Shown: positions 1 through 7,274 of the stretch, piece after piece | Layout of the letters: the number at the start of each line of letters is the position of its first letter | How positions within the stretch are numbered: position 1 is the stretch's first letter | NCBI GenBank assembly: GCA_035574915.1 | Contig: DATLYJ010000137.1 | Location: forward strand, 1-33,625 | Direction: 5' to 3' | DNA: 33,625 nt | From: Dehalococcoidia bacterium | GTDB lineage: Bacteria > Chloroflexota > Dehalococcoidia > DSTF01 > WHTK01 | Notes under the pieces: model-generated | What the model was told of the DNA's origin: nothing | Seen by the model: only the letters and a program-made list of their open reading frames with translations | The model's database searches: none | Position numbers and translations under genes: made by a program

Positions 1-648
1 GGCGCCGACGTCTACAGCAGCGACGGCCACAAGCTCGGTGAGCTGCACCGGGTGGTGCTCAAGAGGAGCGACCTCAGCGTCACGCACATCGTGGTCGATA
101 TCGGCTTCCTCCGCTCGGGGCGGCCGATCTGGGAAGGCGGCGTCGGGCTCGACTACGACCGTGTCGTGCCCATCAGCGCCGTAGCCTCGGTAGGCGACGA
201 CCGCATCGTCCTGAACATGACGGCGGAGGAGTTCAAAGACGCGCCCGAGTACACGATCGAGAGCTTCGAACCGCCCGAAGACCTCACCCCCGGCGAGTTC
301 GACATAACCGACATCGTGGATGCCGCCCACCGGATTGCCGACTATGTTGGCAGCGTAGGGGCGAATTACTGGCTCTTCGAGAAGCTGAACAAGCCCGCGG
401 GCAGTGTGGACATCGCCGAGGGGACGCCGGTCTGGCGCCAGGAGCCGCACCAGAAGCTGGGCGAGGTGAGCCGCGTGCTGGTAGGCGCGGACGGCGTGGC
501 CCAGGCCCTCGTGATCAGGCGCGGCTTCCTGCTCAAGCGCGACGTGATACTGCCGCTGCGCTACGTCACCGAGCTCATGGACGACCTCGTGCGCGTCGAC
601 ATCTCGGACGAGCACCTGGAGGCGCTCAAGGAGTACGAGGGCCCGTAG
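1..648 (+). CDS. PRC-barrel domain protein, 5' truncated by window edge
   Basis: The frame is open from base 1, so the true start lies upstream; 215 residues are visible. The first residues (VYSSDGHKLGELHRVVL) look like the opening strands of a PRC-barrel, a small beta-barrel found in photosynthetic reaction-centre H subunits, RimM and many stress or membrane-associated bacterial proteins. A second, similar half starts near residue 138 (TPVWRQEPHQKLGEVSRVL) and runs to the end, so the protein appears to hold two PRC-like barrels joined by an acidic linker. No signal peptide or membrane segment is visible in the part shown. The exact role is unknown; such proteins are usually annotated only by domain. 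It ends 49 bases before mutS2. Confidence 0.8.
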   Translation, partial: GADVYSSDGHKLGELHRVVLKRSDLSVTHIVVDIGFLRSGRPIWEGGVGLDYDRVVPISAVASVGDDRIVLNMTAEEFKDAPEYTIESFEPPEDLTPGEFDITDIVDAAHRIADYVGSVGANYWLFEKLNKPAGSVDIAEGTPVWRQEPHQKLGEVSRVLVGADGVAQALVIRRGFLLKRDVILPLRYVTELMDDLVRVDISDEHLEALKEYEGP

Positions 649-682
649 GCGGAGAAGGCGCCGAGAGGGCGGGCGTTGCCCT

Positions 683-691
683 TGTTACAAT
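683..691 (+). promoter_or_regulatory. Extended -10 promoter of mutS2, leaderless layout
   Basis: TGTTACAAT reads as an extended -10 element (TGn plus TACAAT, five of six matches to TATAAT). Exactly six bases separate it from the GTG at 698, so transcription would begin at or next to the start codon. There is no ribosome binding site between them, which fits a leaderless mRNA. No good -35 is seen, as expected for an extended -10. Confidence 0.5.
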
Positions 692-697
692 CGCCAC

Positions 698-3097
698 GTG
701 GACGAACATGCGCTTCGCGTGTTGGAGTACGACAAGGTCATCGACCGCCTGGCGAAGCTCACATCCTTCGCCGGAGGCCGCGATCTCGCCCTCGCCCTCC
801 AGCCCTCGCCCGACTTTGACGAGGTGCTGCGGCGTCAGCGCCTGCTCGCCGAAGCCATCCGGCTCCGGCGCCTGCGGACGCCGCTGAACCTCACGAGCGC
901 CTCGGACGTGCGCCCTGCCGTGGAGAAGGCGGCCCTGGGCGGCGTCCTCGACACGCACCAACTGCTGGAAATCGCCAACACGCAGCAGGTCGCCGAGACG
1001 GTGCGCGCGGCGACGGCCCGCCACGAGTCCGACATGCCCCTGCTCTGGGGGCTGGGGCAGTCCATCGTCGAACTGCGCAACCTGGTCGCCGAGATACTCA
1101 AGGCGATCGACCAGCGCGGCGAGGTGCTCGCCTCGGCGAGCCCGAACCTCGGCCTCATTCGGCGCGACATACGCATCGCCCACGACCGCCTCCACTCCAA
1201 GCTGCAGGAGTTCCTGGCCTCGCCGGCCGGAAGGCTCGCCGCCCAGGAGCCCATCGTCACTCTGCGCGACGGCCGCTACGTGATCCCGATCAAGGCCGAC
1301 TTCCGCGGCGAGGTCCGCGGCATCGTGCATGACGTGTCTTCCAGCGGCGCCACCCTCTTCATCGAGCCGCTGGCCGTCGTCGACCTGGCGAACAAGTGGC
1401 GTGAGCTCCAGATCGAGGAGCAGCGCGAGGTCGAGCGCATCCTGCGCCGCCTCAGCGCCCTCGCCGGCGAGAACGCCGCCGTGCTCAAGGCGAACGTCGG
1501 CGTGCTTGCGCAGGTGGACCTCGTCATGGCGGCGGCCCGCCTCGCCGACGAGCTGACCCCGCACGATCGGACCTCGCTTCCGGACGCCGCGCCGCCCGAG
1601 CGTTGGCTCCTTTCCTTCAAGGACGGCGCGGCCGCGCTCGAGCTGCGGGAGGCGCGCCATCCCCTGCTTTCGGCGCCGGTGCCGATCAGCATCTCGATCG
1701 GCGGCGCCGACCGCGTGCTGCTTATCACGGGTCCGAACACCGGCGGCAAGACTGTCGCCCTGAAGACGGTCGGCCTGCTCGTCCTTATGGCCCAGTCCGG
1801 CCTGCCCGTCCCGGCCGAAGGGGCCAGCCGCATCCCGGTCTTCGAGGATGTACTCGCCGACATCGGCGACGAGCAGAGTATCGAGCAGTCGCTGTCCACC
1901 TTTAGCGGCCACATCAAGAACATAATCGGCCTCCTGCAACGCGCCGGCCCGACGTCCCTCGTCCTGCTGGACGAGTTGGCCGCCGGGACGGACCCGGCCG
2001 AGGGCGCGGCCCTTGCCCGGGCGCTGCTCCGGCACCTGATCGAGCGCGGCGCCCTGACGATCGCCACCACACACCACGGAGAGCTCAAGCTCTTCGCGCA
2101 CTCGACGCCCGGCGTGCGCAACGCGGCCGTGGAATTCAACCCGGTGACCCTGGCGCCTACCTACAGGATCACGATCGGTGTCCCGGGCCGCAGCAACGCC
2201 CTGGCGATCGCCGCCCGCCTGGGGCTGCCCGAAGCGATCCTCAAGGACGCGCAGGCCTCGCTCTCTCCGGAGCAGGCGGAGATCGACGCCCTGCTCGACG
2301 ACCTTCGCCGCGAGCGCGAGGCCGCCGCAGCCGCCCGCCAGCAGGAGGAGCAGGCGCGCAGGCGCGCCGAGGAGGCGCGCGCTCGCGCCGAGCAGCGTCT
2401 TGCCGCCATCGACGAACAGCGCGCCGAGCGCTTGGAAGAGGCCGCAACAGCGCTCGAGGAAGAGGTCGACGCCGCGCGGGAGGCCCTGGCGCGCGCCCAG
2501 CGCACCCTCCAGCGCCTGCACGCGGCCGGCGCCCCACCACGGGACCTCGAGGAGGCCCGGCAGGCGGTGGCCGAAGCCAGTGAGACGGCGAAGCGCATTC
2601 GCCGCCGCTCGCGGCGCCGGCGCCGCCCGCACACGCTCGGCCCGCAGGACATCAGGCCTGGCTATCAGGTGTGGCTGCGAGGCGTCCCGACACCGGCCGA
2701 GGCGCTCTCCGAACCAGACCGGCGAGGGGAGCTCGACGTCACTCTCGGCTCATTGCGCGCGCGCGTGCGCGTCGACCAGGTCGTCAGGGTCGAGAAGGCG
2801 GCGCCGGTGAAGCTGCAGCCCTCTGCGCTGCCCGCGCCGCCGCCGTCGTTCGCCGAGCAGATCGAGGTGCGTGGCCAGACGCTCGATGAAGCCCTGCCCA
2901 GGGTCGAGCAGTTCCTCGACCTGGCTTTTCGGGCCGGCGCGCCGCGGCTGCGCGTCGTGCACGGCAAGGGCACCGGCCGCATGAGGCAGGCAGTGCGGGA
3001 GATGCTGGCCAGGCACCCTCTGGTGAAGGACTTCGGCTTCGCCCCGCCGAACGAAGGAGGAGAGGGCGTGACCGTAGTGGAAATGGCGCTGTCCTGA
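698..3097 (+). CDS. mutS2: Endonuclease MutS2 (MutS2/Smr family ATPase)
   Basis: At 799 residues this is full length for MutS2, a MutS paralog without the mismatch-recognition domain, known for suppressing recombination and, in Bacillus, for splitting collided ribosomes. The order is: helical core and clamp (about 1-320), ABC-type ATPase with Walker A GPNTGGKT near 346, the conserved SLSTFSGH segment and Walker B LVLLDELAAGTDP, a long charged coiled coil (about 515-640), an Arg-rich stretch, a KOW-like part, and a C-terminal Smr nuclease domain (EVRGQTLDEA, then VHGKGTGRMR). The GTG start is chosen because it begins at the family N-terminus and sits six bases after a -10 box. The next gene overlaps by one base, so the two are probably co-translated. 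Confidence 0.95.
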   Translation: MDEHALRVLEYDKVIDRLAKLTSFAGGRDLALALQPSPDFDEVLRRQRLLAEAIRLRRLRTPLNLTSASDVRPAVEKAALGGVLDTHQLLEIANTQQVAETVRAATARHESDMPLLWGLGQSIVELRNLVAEILKAIDQRGEVLASASPNLGLIRRDIRIAHDRLHSKLQEFLASPAGRLAAQEPIVTLRDGRYVIPIKADFRGEVRGIVHDVSSSGATLFIEPLAVVDLANKWRELQIEEQREVERILRRLSALAGENAAVLKANVGVLAQVDLVMAAARLADELTPHDRTSLPDAAPPERWLLSFKDGAAALELREARHPLLSAPVPISISIGGADRVLLITGPNTGGKTVALKTVGLLVLMAQSGLPVPAEGASRIPVFEDVLADIGDEQSIEQSLSTFSGHIKNIIGLLQRAGPTSLVLLDELAAGTDPAEGAALARALLRHLIERGALTIATTHHGELKLFAHSTPGVRNAAVEFNPVTLAPTYRITIGVPGRSNALAIAARLGLPEAILKDAQASLSPEQAEIDALLDDLRREREAAAAARQQEEQARRRAEEARARAEQRLAAIDEQRAERLEEAATALEEEVDAAREALARAQRTLQRLHAAGAPPRDLEEARQAVAEASETAKRIRRRSRRRRRPHTLGPQDIRPGYQVWLRGVPTPAEALSEPDRRGELDVTLGSLRARVRVDQVVRVEKAAPVKLQPSALPAPPPSFAEQIEVRGQTLDEALPRVEQFLDLAFRAGAPRLRVVHGKGTGRMRQAVREMLARHPLVKDFGFAPPNEGGEGVTVVEMALS

Positions 3098-3567
3098 TGG
3101 CAGAAATCCGCATACTCCGAGAACGCGTCGTCGAAGCGCCGCCGGACCTGGTCTACGACTGCATAGCCGATTACACGAACCACCACGGCAACATACTGCC
3201 GAAGGAGTTCTCCGACCTGAAGGTCGAGAGCGGCCCGGGGCGGGGCCAGGGCACCCGCATCTCCTTCAAGATGACGATGGGCGGCCAGACGCGCAGCGCC
3301 CTTGCCGACATCACCGAGCCCGAGCCGGGCAGGGTGTTGGTCGAATCGGACCCGAACACGGGCATCAAGACCGTCTTCACCGTCGAACCTGCCAATGGCG
3401 GCAGCCGCGTCCGCTTCGACACCAGTTGGCGGCCCAGGGGCTTCCAGGGCCTCATCGAGCGCCTGATGGCGCGCCGGCTGCTCGAGCCGGTGTACGACCG
3501 CGAGCTCGAGCAGCTGGAGCGCTACGCCCGGAGCCGCATGGCGGCGGGCCAGGGTCAGGTCTCGTGA
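3097..3567 (+). CDS. SRPBCC family protein (polyketide cyclase/START-like)
   Basis: The 156-residue product has the SRPBCC (Bet v1-like) pattern: a first strand EIRILRERVVEAPPDLVYD, a helix-turn, a run of beta strands with a Gly-rich turn (GPGRGQGTRISFKM), and a C-terminal amphipathic helix ending in LEQLERYARSR. Such folds make a hydrophobic cavity and bind or act on lipids and aromatic compounds; the ligand here cannot be told. The ATG overlaps the mutS2 stop (TGATG), suggesting translational coupling, though the functional link to MutS2 is unclear. Its last 13 bases overlap the end of the convergent gene on the other strand. Confidence 0.85.
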   Translation: MAEIRILRERVVEAPPDLVYDCIADYTNHHGNILPKEFSDLKVESGPGRGQGTRISFKMTMGGQTRSALADITEPEPGRVLVESDPNTGIKTVFTVEPANGGSRVRFDTSWRPRGFQGLIERLMARRLLEPVYDRELEQLERYARSRMAAGQGQVS

Positions 3568-4109
3568 CGCACGGCGCGCGCCCGCGGACCTGATGCCAGG
3601 CGGGCGAGGGCGCCGGTGGCCGCGCCCCAGACGACATGGGCCGCGATCATCAGGGCGTTGCGCCGCGCGGACTCATGCCCCGCGGACGGGAGCACATTCG
3701 CTGCCGGCAGCCAGCCAGCGTAGCTCCCTGCCCACACGCCGAGGCCAAAGATGACGCCGCCGAGGACCGAAGGGCCTCGCAGGAGCGAGGCGAGGAGCCC
3801 GTAGGCGGCGCCGGCGGCGGCGCCATACGCGAAGTGAGCCGCGAAGGTCAGCGTCCGCATCTCCGGCTCCGAGAGCTTCGGTGCCAGGCCGCTCTCCTCC
3901 ACCAGCTTCTCGGTGATGTGACGCGGGGGGAGCGGGTGGCGTTCTCGTGGCGGCAGGCGGCGGTGGAGCGCGGCCATCGCCAGCGTCATGGGCAGCGTCG
4001 CCACCAGACCGGCGAGGGCCCCACCCAGCAGCCGCCGCGAGAGCGGATGAGGGCGCTCGATCGCCACCTCACGCTCGTCGAGCCGCCAGTCGAGGCCGGT
4101 CGCGGTCAT
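3555..4109 (-). CDS. Integral membrane protein of unknown function
   Basis: A 184-residue protein with about four hydrophobic segments: near 29-47 (LGGALAGLVATLPMTLAMA), 89-106 (Ala/Gly-rich, FAYGAAAGAAYGLLASLL), 113-135 (GGVIFGLGVWAGSYAGW) and 152-168 (MIAAHVVWGAATGALARL). A polar loop with PPRHITEKLVEESGL lies between the first two. The Gly/Ala-rich repeats resemble YagU/DUF1440-like inner-membrane proteins, but I cannot assign a function. A GGAGGG ribosome binding site precedes the ATG. The gene overlaps the convergent SRPBCC gene by 13 bases and has a striking inverted repeat in its upstream region. Confidence 0.75.
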   Translation of the reverse strand: MTATGLDWRLDEREVAIERPHPLSRRLLGGALAGLVATLPMTLAMAALHRRLPPRERHPLPPRHITEKLVEESGLAPKLSEPEMRTLTFAAHFAYGAAAGAAYGLLASLLRGPSVLGGVIFGLGVWAGSYAGWLPAANVLPSAGHESARRNALMIAAHVVWGAATGALARLASGPRARAVRHET

Positions 4110-4129
4110 GGTCCCTCCGGGAAAGTAAA

Positions 4130-4193
4130 ACCGGTAACCTCTGGTTTCCTGGTCTTGCGCTTTCGCGCTGGTCCAGTAGCCGACGTTACCGGT
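4130..4193. promoter_or_regulatory. Perfect 9-bp inverted repeat, possible operator pair
   Basis: ACCGGTAAC at 4130-4138 and GTTACCGGT at 4185-4193 are exact reverse complements, 46 bases apart. Between them lies a small hairpin GCGC-TTTC-GCGC. The element is 21 bases upstream of the minus-strand membrane protein gene, in a 190-base stretch that has no other gene. It could be a pair of regulator half-sites or the base of a long hairpin in the leader. Confidence 0.45.
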
Positions 4194-4299
4194 GAGATGA
4201 GCTTAGGCGGCCAGGGCTGGCGATGTTATCAAGCCGCTGGCCAGCGCCATGCTGTTCTCATGCCAACTCCGGCCGCCTGCGGCAGTGGTCCGACCGAAA

Positions 4300-5070
4300 T
4301 TAGTCCTTCGTGGCCACGAAGAATAGGCGCTTGAAGGGGAATATGGTGCCGTGCGCCGTCCTGGGGTACGCCCGGCGCAGCTTCGCCGCGTAGGCGGCGG
4401 TGAATGCGGCCGCTTCGCCTTCGTCCAGCATCGCCAGTACGGGCCGGAGGGCTGTGCCCTTTACCCACTCCAGCACCGGGTCGTCTCCCTGGAGGACGAA
4501 GTAGTACTCCGTCTCCCAGGCGTCGACCGTGAAGCCCTTCGGCCAGAGCGCTTCGATGTAGACGGGGAGGGCGCGCGAGCCGGGCGGCCGCCAGCCGTCT
4601 GCGAGCTTCGCTGCCCAGGGCCCTTCGCGAGCGGTGTCATTCAGGAGTGTGTGGGATTCGGCGTAGAAGTTAGCCGGCATCTGCACGGCGAAGCAACCGC
4701 CCGGCCGAACCAGTCCGGCAAGGCGGGGTATCAGCGACTCGTGGTCGTCCAGCCACTGCAGCGCTGCGTTCGAAAAGAGCAGGTCGCAGGCCTCGCCGAA
4801 GTCGGCGATATCGCCGCGGCGGAAGTCGAGGCGGCCGGGCCTTGCCAGGGCCGCTGCCTGCGCCAGCATCTCGGGCGAGGAGTCGAGGCCGACGACCCTG
4901 GCCCGCGGCCAACGGTCGGCAAGGCGCGCGGTGAGTTCGCCGGTGCCGCAACCAAGGTCGAAGATGCTCTCGTAGGCCCTGTCCGGAATGCGTTGCAGGA
5001 GCTCGAAGAAGGGGCGGGAGCGCTCGTCGCGGAACAGCGCGTACTGGTTCGGGTCCCAGGTGGTGGTCAC
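4300..5070 (-). CDS. tam: Trans-aconitate 2-methyltransferase-like SAM methyltransferase
   Basis: The 256-residue product closely follows the Tam family, which methylates trans-aconitate formed as a by-product of the citric acid cycle. Landmarks are the N-terminal W-(D)PNQYALFRDERSRPFFELL, SAM motif I FDLGCGTGELTARLADRW, the acidic residue at the end of strand 2 (VVGLDSSPEML), FSNAALQWLDDHESLIPRL, and FAVQMPANFYAESH. The start is GTG, overlapping the upstream gene's stop as GTGA, so the two are coupled. The family assignment is firm; the substrate is inferred from similarity only, since close relatives methylate other small acids. Confidence 0.85.
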   Translation of the reverse strand: MTTTWDPNQYALFRDERSRPFFELLQRIPDRAYESIFDLGCGTGELTARLADRWPRARVVGLDSSPEMLAQAAALARPGRLDFRRGDIADFGEACDLLFSNAALQWLDDHESLIPRLAGLVRPGGCFAVQMPANFYAESHTLLNDTAREGPWAAKLADGWRPPGSRALPVYIEALWPKGFTVDAWETEYYFVLQGDDPVLEWVKGTALRPVLAMLDEGEAAAFTAAYAAKLRRAYPRTAHGTIFPFKRLFFVATKD

Positions 5071-5345
5071 GGCCGGTCAGGCGCCGGAGCCGCCGGGCGC
5101 CCGGCGCTGGCGCTGCTTTCGTCCGGACGCGCGGCCTCCAGGAACCCGCGCCCGGCGTCCGTCAGGCTGACGACGACGCGGCCACCCGCGTCAGGCTGCC
5201 GGTGGACGAAGCCGAGGTCCAGCGCGTCCTCCCAGACGGGCAGTCGCGGACATGAGGTGCGCCACGCGCGCATGACCGCGGCGTAAGGCCGCGGCTCGAC
5301 GGCGAGCCAGCCGAGGAGGTCAAGGACAAGCGCGCGGTTCTCCAT
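5067..5345 (-). CDS. Small conserved-type protein of unknown function
   Basis: A 92-residue protein beginning MENRALVLDLLGWLAVEPRP and containing DAWRTSCPRLPVWEDALD-like sequence (here RAWRTSCPRLPVWEDA). The fold looks like a small winged-helix-like domain (helices followed by VVVSLTDAGRGFLEA), but I do not recognise a named function. The ATG at 5345 is preferred because the conserved-looking part begins there and a -10-like TATCCT lies eight bases upstream with no ribosome binding site; an ATG at 5384 and a TTG at 5420 are possible but less convincing. The C-terminus is Ala/Pro-rich. Its stop overlaps the tam start by four bases. Confidence 0.65.
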   Translation of the reverse strand: MENRALVLDLLGWLAVEPRPYAAVMRAWRTSCPRLPVWEDALDLGFVHRQPDAGGRVVVSLTDAGRGFLEAARPDESSASAGRPAAPAPDRP

Positions 5346-5444
5346 TGGGGCATAGGATAGGCGTATGTCCGTCGGGCTGTCCATTAGAAATCTTCGATGA
5401 CTAACCGCGGGCCGGGCCAATAACCGGCTTGCCAGCGGCGCCGA

Positions 5445-6254
5445 TCACCGGCCTGTCCAGCGTGGCTCGCGGCGCTCACGGAAGGCCCGCCCGCCCTCCG
5501 CCTTGTCCTCCGTCTGGACGCCGATCGCCCAGGCTTCGTTCTGGAGCTGCCGGTCCACGCCTTCGTGCGTGAGGTCGCGCACCAGCCGCTTTGTCAGCTC
5601 GATGGTGATCGAAGGCCCGGCGGCAATGCGTCCGGCGAGGTCCAGCGCGGCCGGCATCAGCTCGGAGGGTTCGACGACGCGGTTGACCAGGCCCCAGCGT
5701 TCCGCGGTAGCGGCGTCGACGGCGTCGCCGGTGAACATCATCTCCAGCGCGCGGGAGTCGCCGATTAGCCGGGGCAGGTGGAAGGTGGTCCCCGTATCCG
5801 GTGTCAGCCCGCGGCGGACAAAGACGGAGATGAAGCGAGCCTCCGTGGAAGCGATGCGTATGTCGGCGCTGAGGGCAAGCGACAGGCCGGCGCCGGCCGC
5901 GACGCCGTTCACGGCCGCGATTACCGGCTTCGGGAAGTGGTTCAGGGCCGTAAACAAGACGCCCCAGTGGCCGATGGCCCCTTCCTTCGAGCGGCGGTAG
6001 CCCGACGCTTCCGCCATTTTCGCCACCTCATCCGGGGTGTCGCCGCCGAGGAGGTCGGCACCGGAACAGAAGCCGCGGCCTTCGCCCGTGATTACCAGCA
6101 CCTTACAGGCGTCCTGCACAGCGCCCCGCTCCAGAACGGGCAGCAGCTCGTACACCGTCCGGGCTCGCATGGCGTTCAGGCGCTCGGGCCGGCTGAGCGT
6201 CACGACCCAGACGCCGTCTTCGCGTTCTTCGACCTTGAGGTCCTGGTGCTGCAT
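5445..6254 (-). CDS. Enoyl-CoA hydratase/isomerase family protein
   Basis: The 269-residue crotonase-fold protein has the CoA and oxyanion-hole motifs GFCSGADLLGG (about 61-71) and VNGVAAGAGLSLALSADIRIA (about 115-135), followed by RRGLTPDTGTTFHLPRLIG. The second catalytic glutamate position of true hydratases is occupied by TPDTGTT, as in PaaG/isomerase-type members, so double-bond isomerisation or ring-type chemistry is as likely as hydration. It ends FRERREPRWTGR, a usual crotonase ending. A strong GGGAGGT ribosome binding site sits six bases before the ATG. It may start a three-gene minus-strand cluster with the small gene and tam. Confidence 0.9.
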   Translation of the reverse strand: MQHQDLKVEEREDGVWVVTLSRPERLNAMRARTVYELLPVLERGAVQDACKVLVITGEGRGFCSGADLLGGDTPDEVAKMAEASGYRRSKEGAIGHWGVLFTALNHFPKPVIAAVNGVAAGAGLSLALSADIRIASTEARFISVFVRRGLTPDTGTTFHLPRLIGDSRALEMMFTGDAVDAATAERWGLVNRVVEPSELMPAALDLAGRIAAGPSITIELTKRLVRDLTHEGVDRQLQNEAWAIGVQTEDKAEGGRAFRERREPRWTGR

Positions 6255-6280
6255 GTGGTACCTCCCGCCCGGTCAGGCCG

Positions 6281-6286
6281 AGTATA
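6281..6286 (-). promoter_or_regulatory. -10 box TATACT upstream of enoyl-CoA hydratase gene
   Basis: On the minus strand the sequence reads TCTTATACTCGG, giving TATACT (five of six matches). It lies 26 bases before the ATG, with a GGGAGGT ribosome binding site in between. The same hexamer appears upstream of two other minus-strand genes here (22874 and 28757). No clear -35 is visible. Confidence 0.4.
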
Positions 6287-6477
6287 AGACGTCAGTTGCG
6301 GCGACCGTGCCCAGTCTGGCTTGCGCAGGCGGCCAAGTGGGCCGCGTCCTTGCCAAGGCGCATTCCCACGTCTGGGCGCGCTGGCGTAAGCGCGCGAGGC
6401 CGCCACGGGCCGCGTCGTTGCGACGGCGTCAGCCCGACGCCCTGCCCCCGTCTGGTGTGCGCGAGGCGGCCGCGTCG

Positions 6478-6591
6478 CGTCATTGCGAGGCCGAAGGCCG
6501 AAGCAACCTTTGGCGAGGCGTGCGCATGATGGGCGACCGAGGAGATGCGGCGTGTCAAGGGTTGCCTCGGATTGGCGGCCTCGCCAAGGCG
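6478..6591. repeat. Imperfect palindromic intergenic repeat element
   Basis: The left arm CGTCATTGCGAGGCCGAAGG (continuing into CCGAAGCAACC, 6478-6508) is mirrored by the right arm GGTTGCCTCGGATTGGCGGC (continuing into CTCGCCAAGGCG, 6559-6591). Pairing is imperfect but covers most of both arms, with about 50 bases between. The GTCATTGCGAGG...GAAGCAACC pattern is one I know from dispersed palindromic repeats in many bacteria, so this is probably one member of a genome-wide family. There is no transposase. Confidence 0.5.
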
Positions 6592-6666
6592 CAGTAGCGG
6601 ATCACCATGTTCTCGACCGATCCCCTTACCAGATTAAGCATTTTTTCAAATTTGCCGGAAATTCCC

Positions 6667-6695
6667 TTGTCAAGATGGCTCAACAGTGGTAATCC
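6667..6695 (+). promoter_or_regulatory. Possible promoter of the membrane protein at 6735
   Basis: TTGTCA (five of six to the -35 consensus) is followed after 17 bases by TAATCC, a weak -10. It lies in the AT-rich stretch directly before the gene. The spacing is right but the -10 is poor, so this is a weak call. Confidence 0.3.
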
Positions 6696-6734
6696 TTTGC
6701 CAAGCCTTTTCGCTGTCGACCTAGGAGGTGACGC

Positions 6735-7175
6735 TTGGACAAAATCAACGAACTAACCAACGGCGAGAAAGCGATCTCGCTTGGCGGCATCTTGATGCTG
6801 GTGGCCTCCTTCTTACCCTGGTACAAGGTGTCCTTCAGCTTCGGTGAGTTCGGCTCCGTAAGCGCAAGCGCGAGCGGCTGGGAAGCGCCGGGCGCCATCT
6901 GGTCGATCCTCGCGGTCATCATCGCGGTCGCGATGGCAGGCGTCGTACTGGCGGCGAAGTTCGGAAACGTCCAACTGCCCGACCTGGGCAGCTTCACCTG
7001 GGGCCAGGCCCTCCTCGCCGGCGGAGGCGCCGTCGTCGTCCTGATAGTCCTCAAGCTCATCAACGAATCCAGCAGCCTCTCTTACGGCTTCTACCTGGGC
7101 GTGATCGCTGCCGCGCTCCTGGCTGCCGGCGGCTACTTGCGCTACCAGGAGACCGGAGGGATGGCCAAGACCTGA
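6735..7175 (+). CDS. Small four-helix membrane protein, unknown function
   Basis: A 146-residue protein with four predicted membrane spans: near 14-31 (ISLGGILMLVASFLPWY), 55-75 (IWSILAVIIAVAMAGVVLAA), 92-108 (ALLAGGGAVVVLIVLKL) and 119-137 (FYLGVIAAALLAAGGYL). The FLPWYKV motif after helix 1 is common in short bacterial membrane proteins of unknown role. The TTG start is chosen because a perfect AGGAGGTGA ribosome binding site sits immediately upstream (6723-6731) and no ATG follows before the first helix. No operon partner is visible; the next gene is convergent. Confidence 0.8.
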   Translation: MDKINELTNGEKAISLGGILMLVASFLPWYKVSFSFGEFGSVSASASGWEAPGAIWSILAVIIAVAMAGVVLAAKFGNVQLPDLGSFTWGQALLAGGGAVVVLIVLKLINESSSLSYGFYLGVIAAALLAAGGYLRYQETGGMAKT

Positions 7176-7182
7176 ACCTGTG

Positions 7183-7202
7183 CAGCGCCTTCGCGGGCGC
7201 TG
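7183..7202 (+). terminator. Hairpin after the membrane protein gene
   Basis: CAGCGCC and GGCGCTG pair perfectly (seven bp) around the loop TTCGCG, followed by TTTCG. It begins eight bases after the stop codon. The T-run is short, so termination efficiency is uncertain. The neighbour is convergent, where a terminator is expected. Confidence 0.45.
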
Positions 7203-7274
7203 TTTCGCTCCTAACCGTCAGCGAGGGGGCCCCGGCCTGGGAGCAGGGGCTCTTTTGCCTTCCCCGAGCCGTAG

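Larger units (their letters stand above)
6255..6734. other. Gene-free stretch with hairpins and a repeat element
   Basis: No convincing coding frame spans these 480 bases. Near the left edge are a minus-strand -10 box and ribosome binding site for the enoyl-CoA hydratase. The middle is rich in short hairpins, for example GCGCGCT/AGCGCGC around 6378-6398 and GGCGTC-AGCCC-GACGCC around 6424-6440. At 6478-6591 is a palindromic element. The last 130 bases are clearly more AT-rich and probably carry the promoter of the membrane protein at 6735. Confidence 0.6.

Noticed and set aside
626-2632. Long antisense frame of 668 codons inside mutS2
   Set aside because: GC-rich codon bias keeps antisense frames open; composition is Arg/Gly/Leu-rich without family features, and mutS2 is certain on the other strand.
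3555-3567. 13-base convergent overlap as evidence of a wrong gene end
   Set aside because: Both stop codons are clear and both products keep family-like features to their ends; short convergent overlaps are common.
5346-5420. Longer N-terminus of the small protein at 5067-5345
   Set aside because: The start would be TTG without a ribosome binding site; the conserved-looking part begins at 5345.
7228-7256. GCCCC/GGGGC hairpin followed by TCTTTT as a terminator
   Set aside because: Only five pairs with a 12-base loop; the hairpin at 7183 is better.
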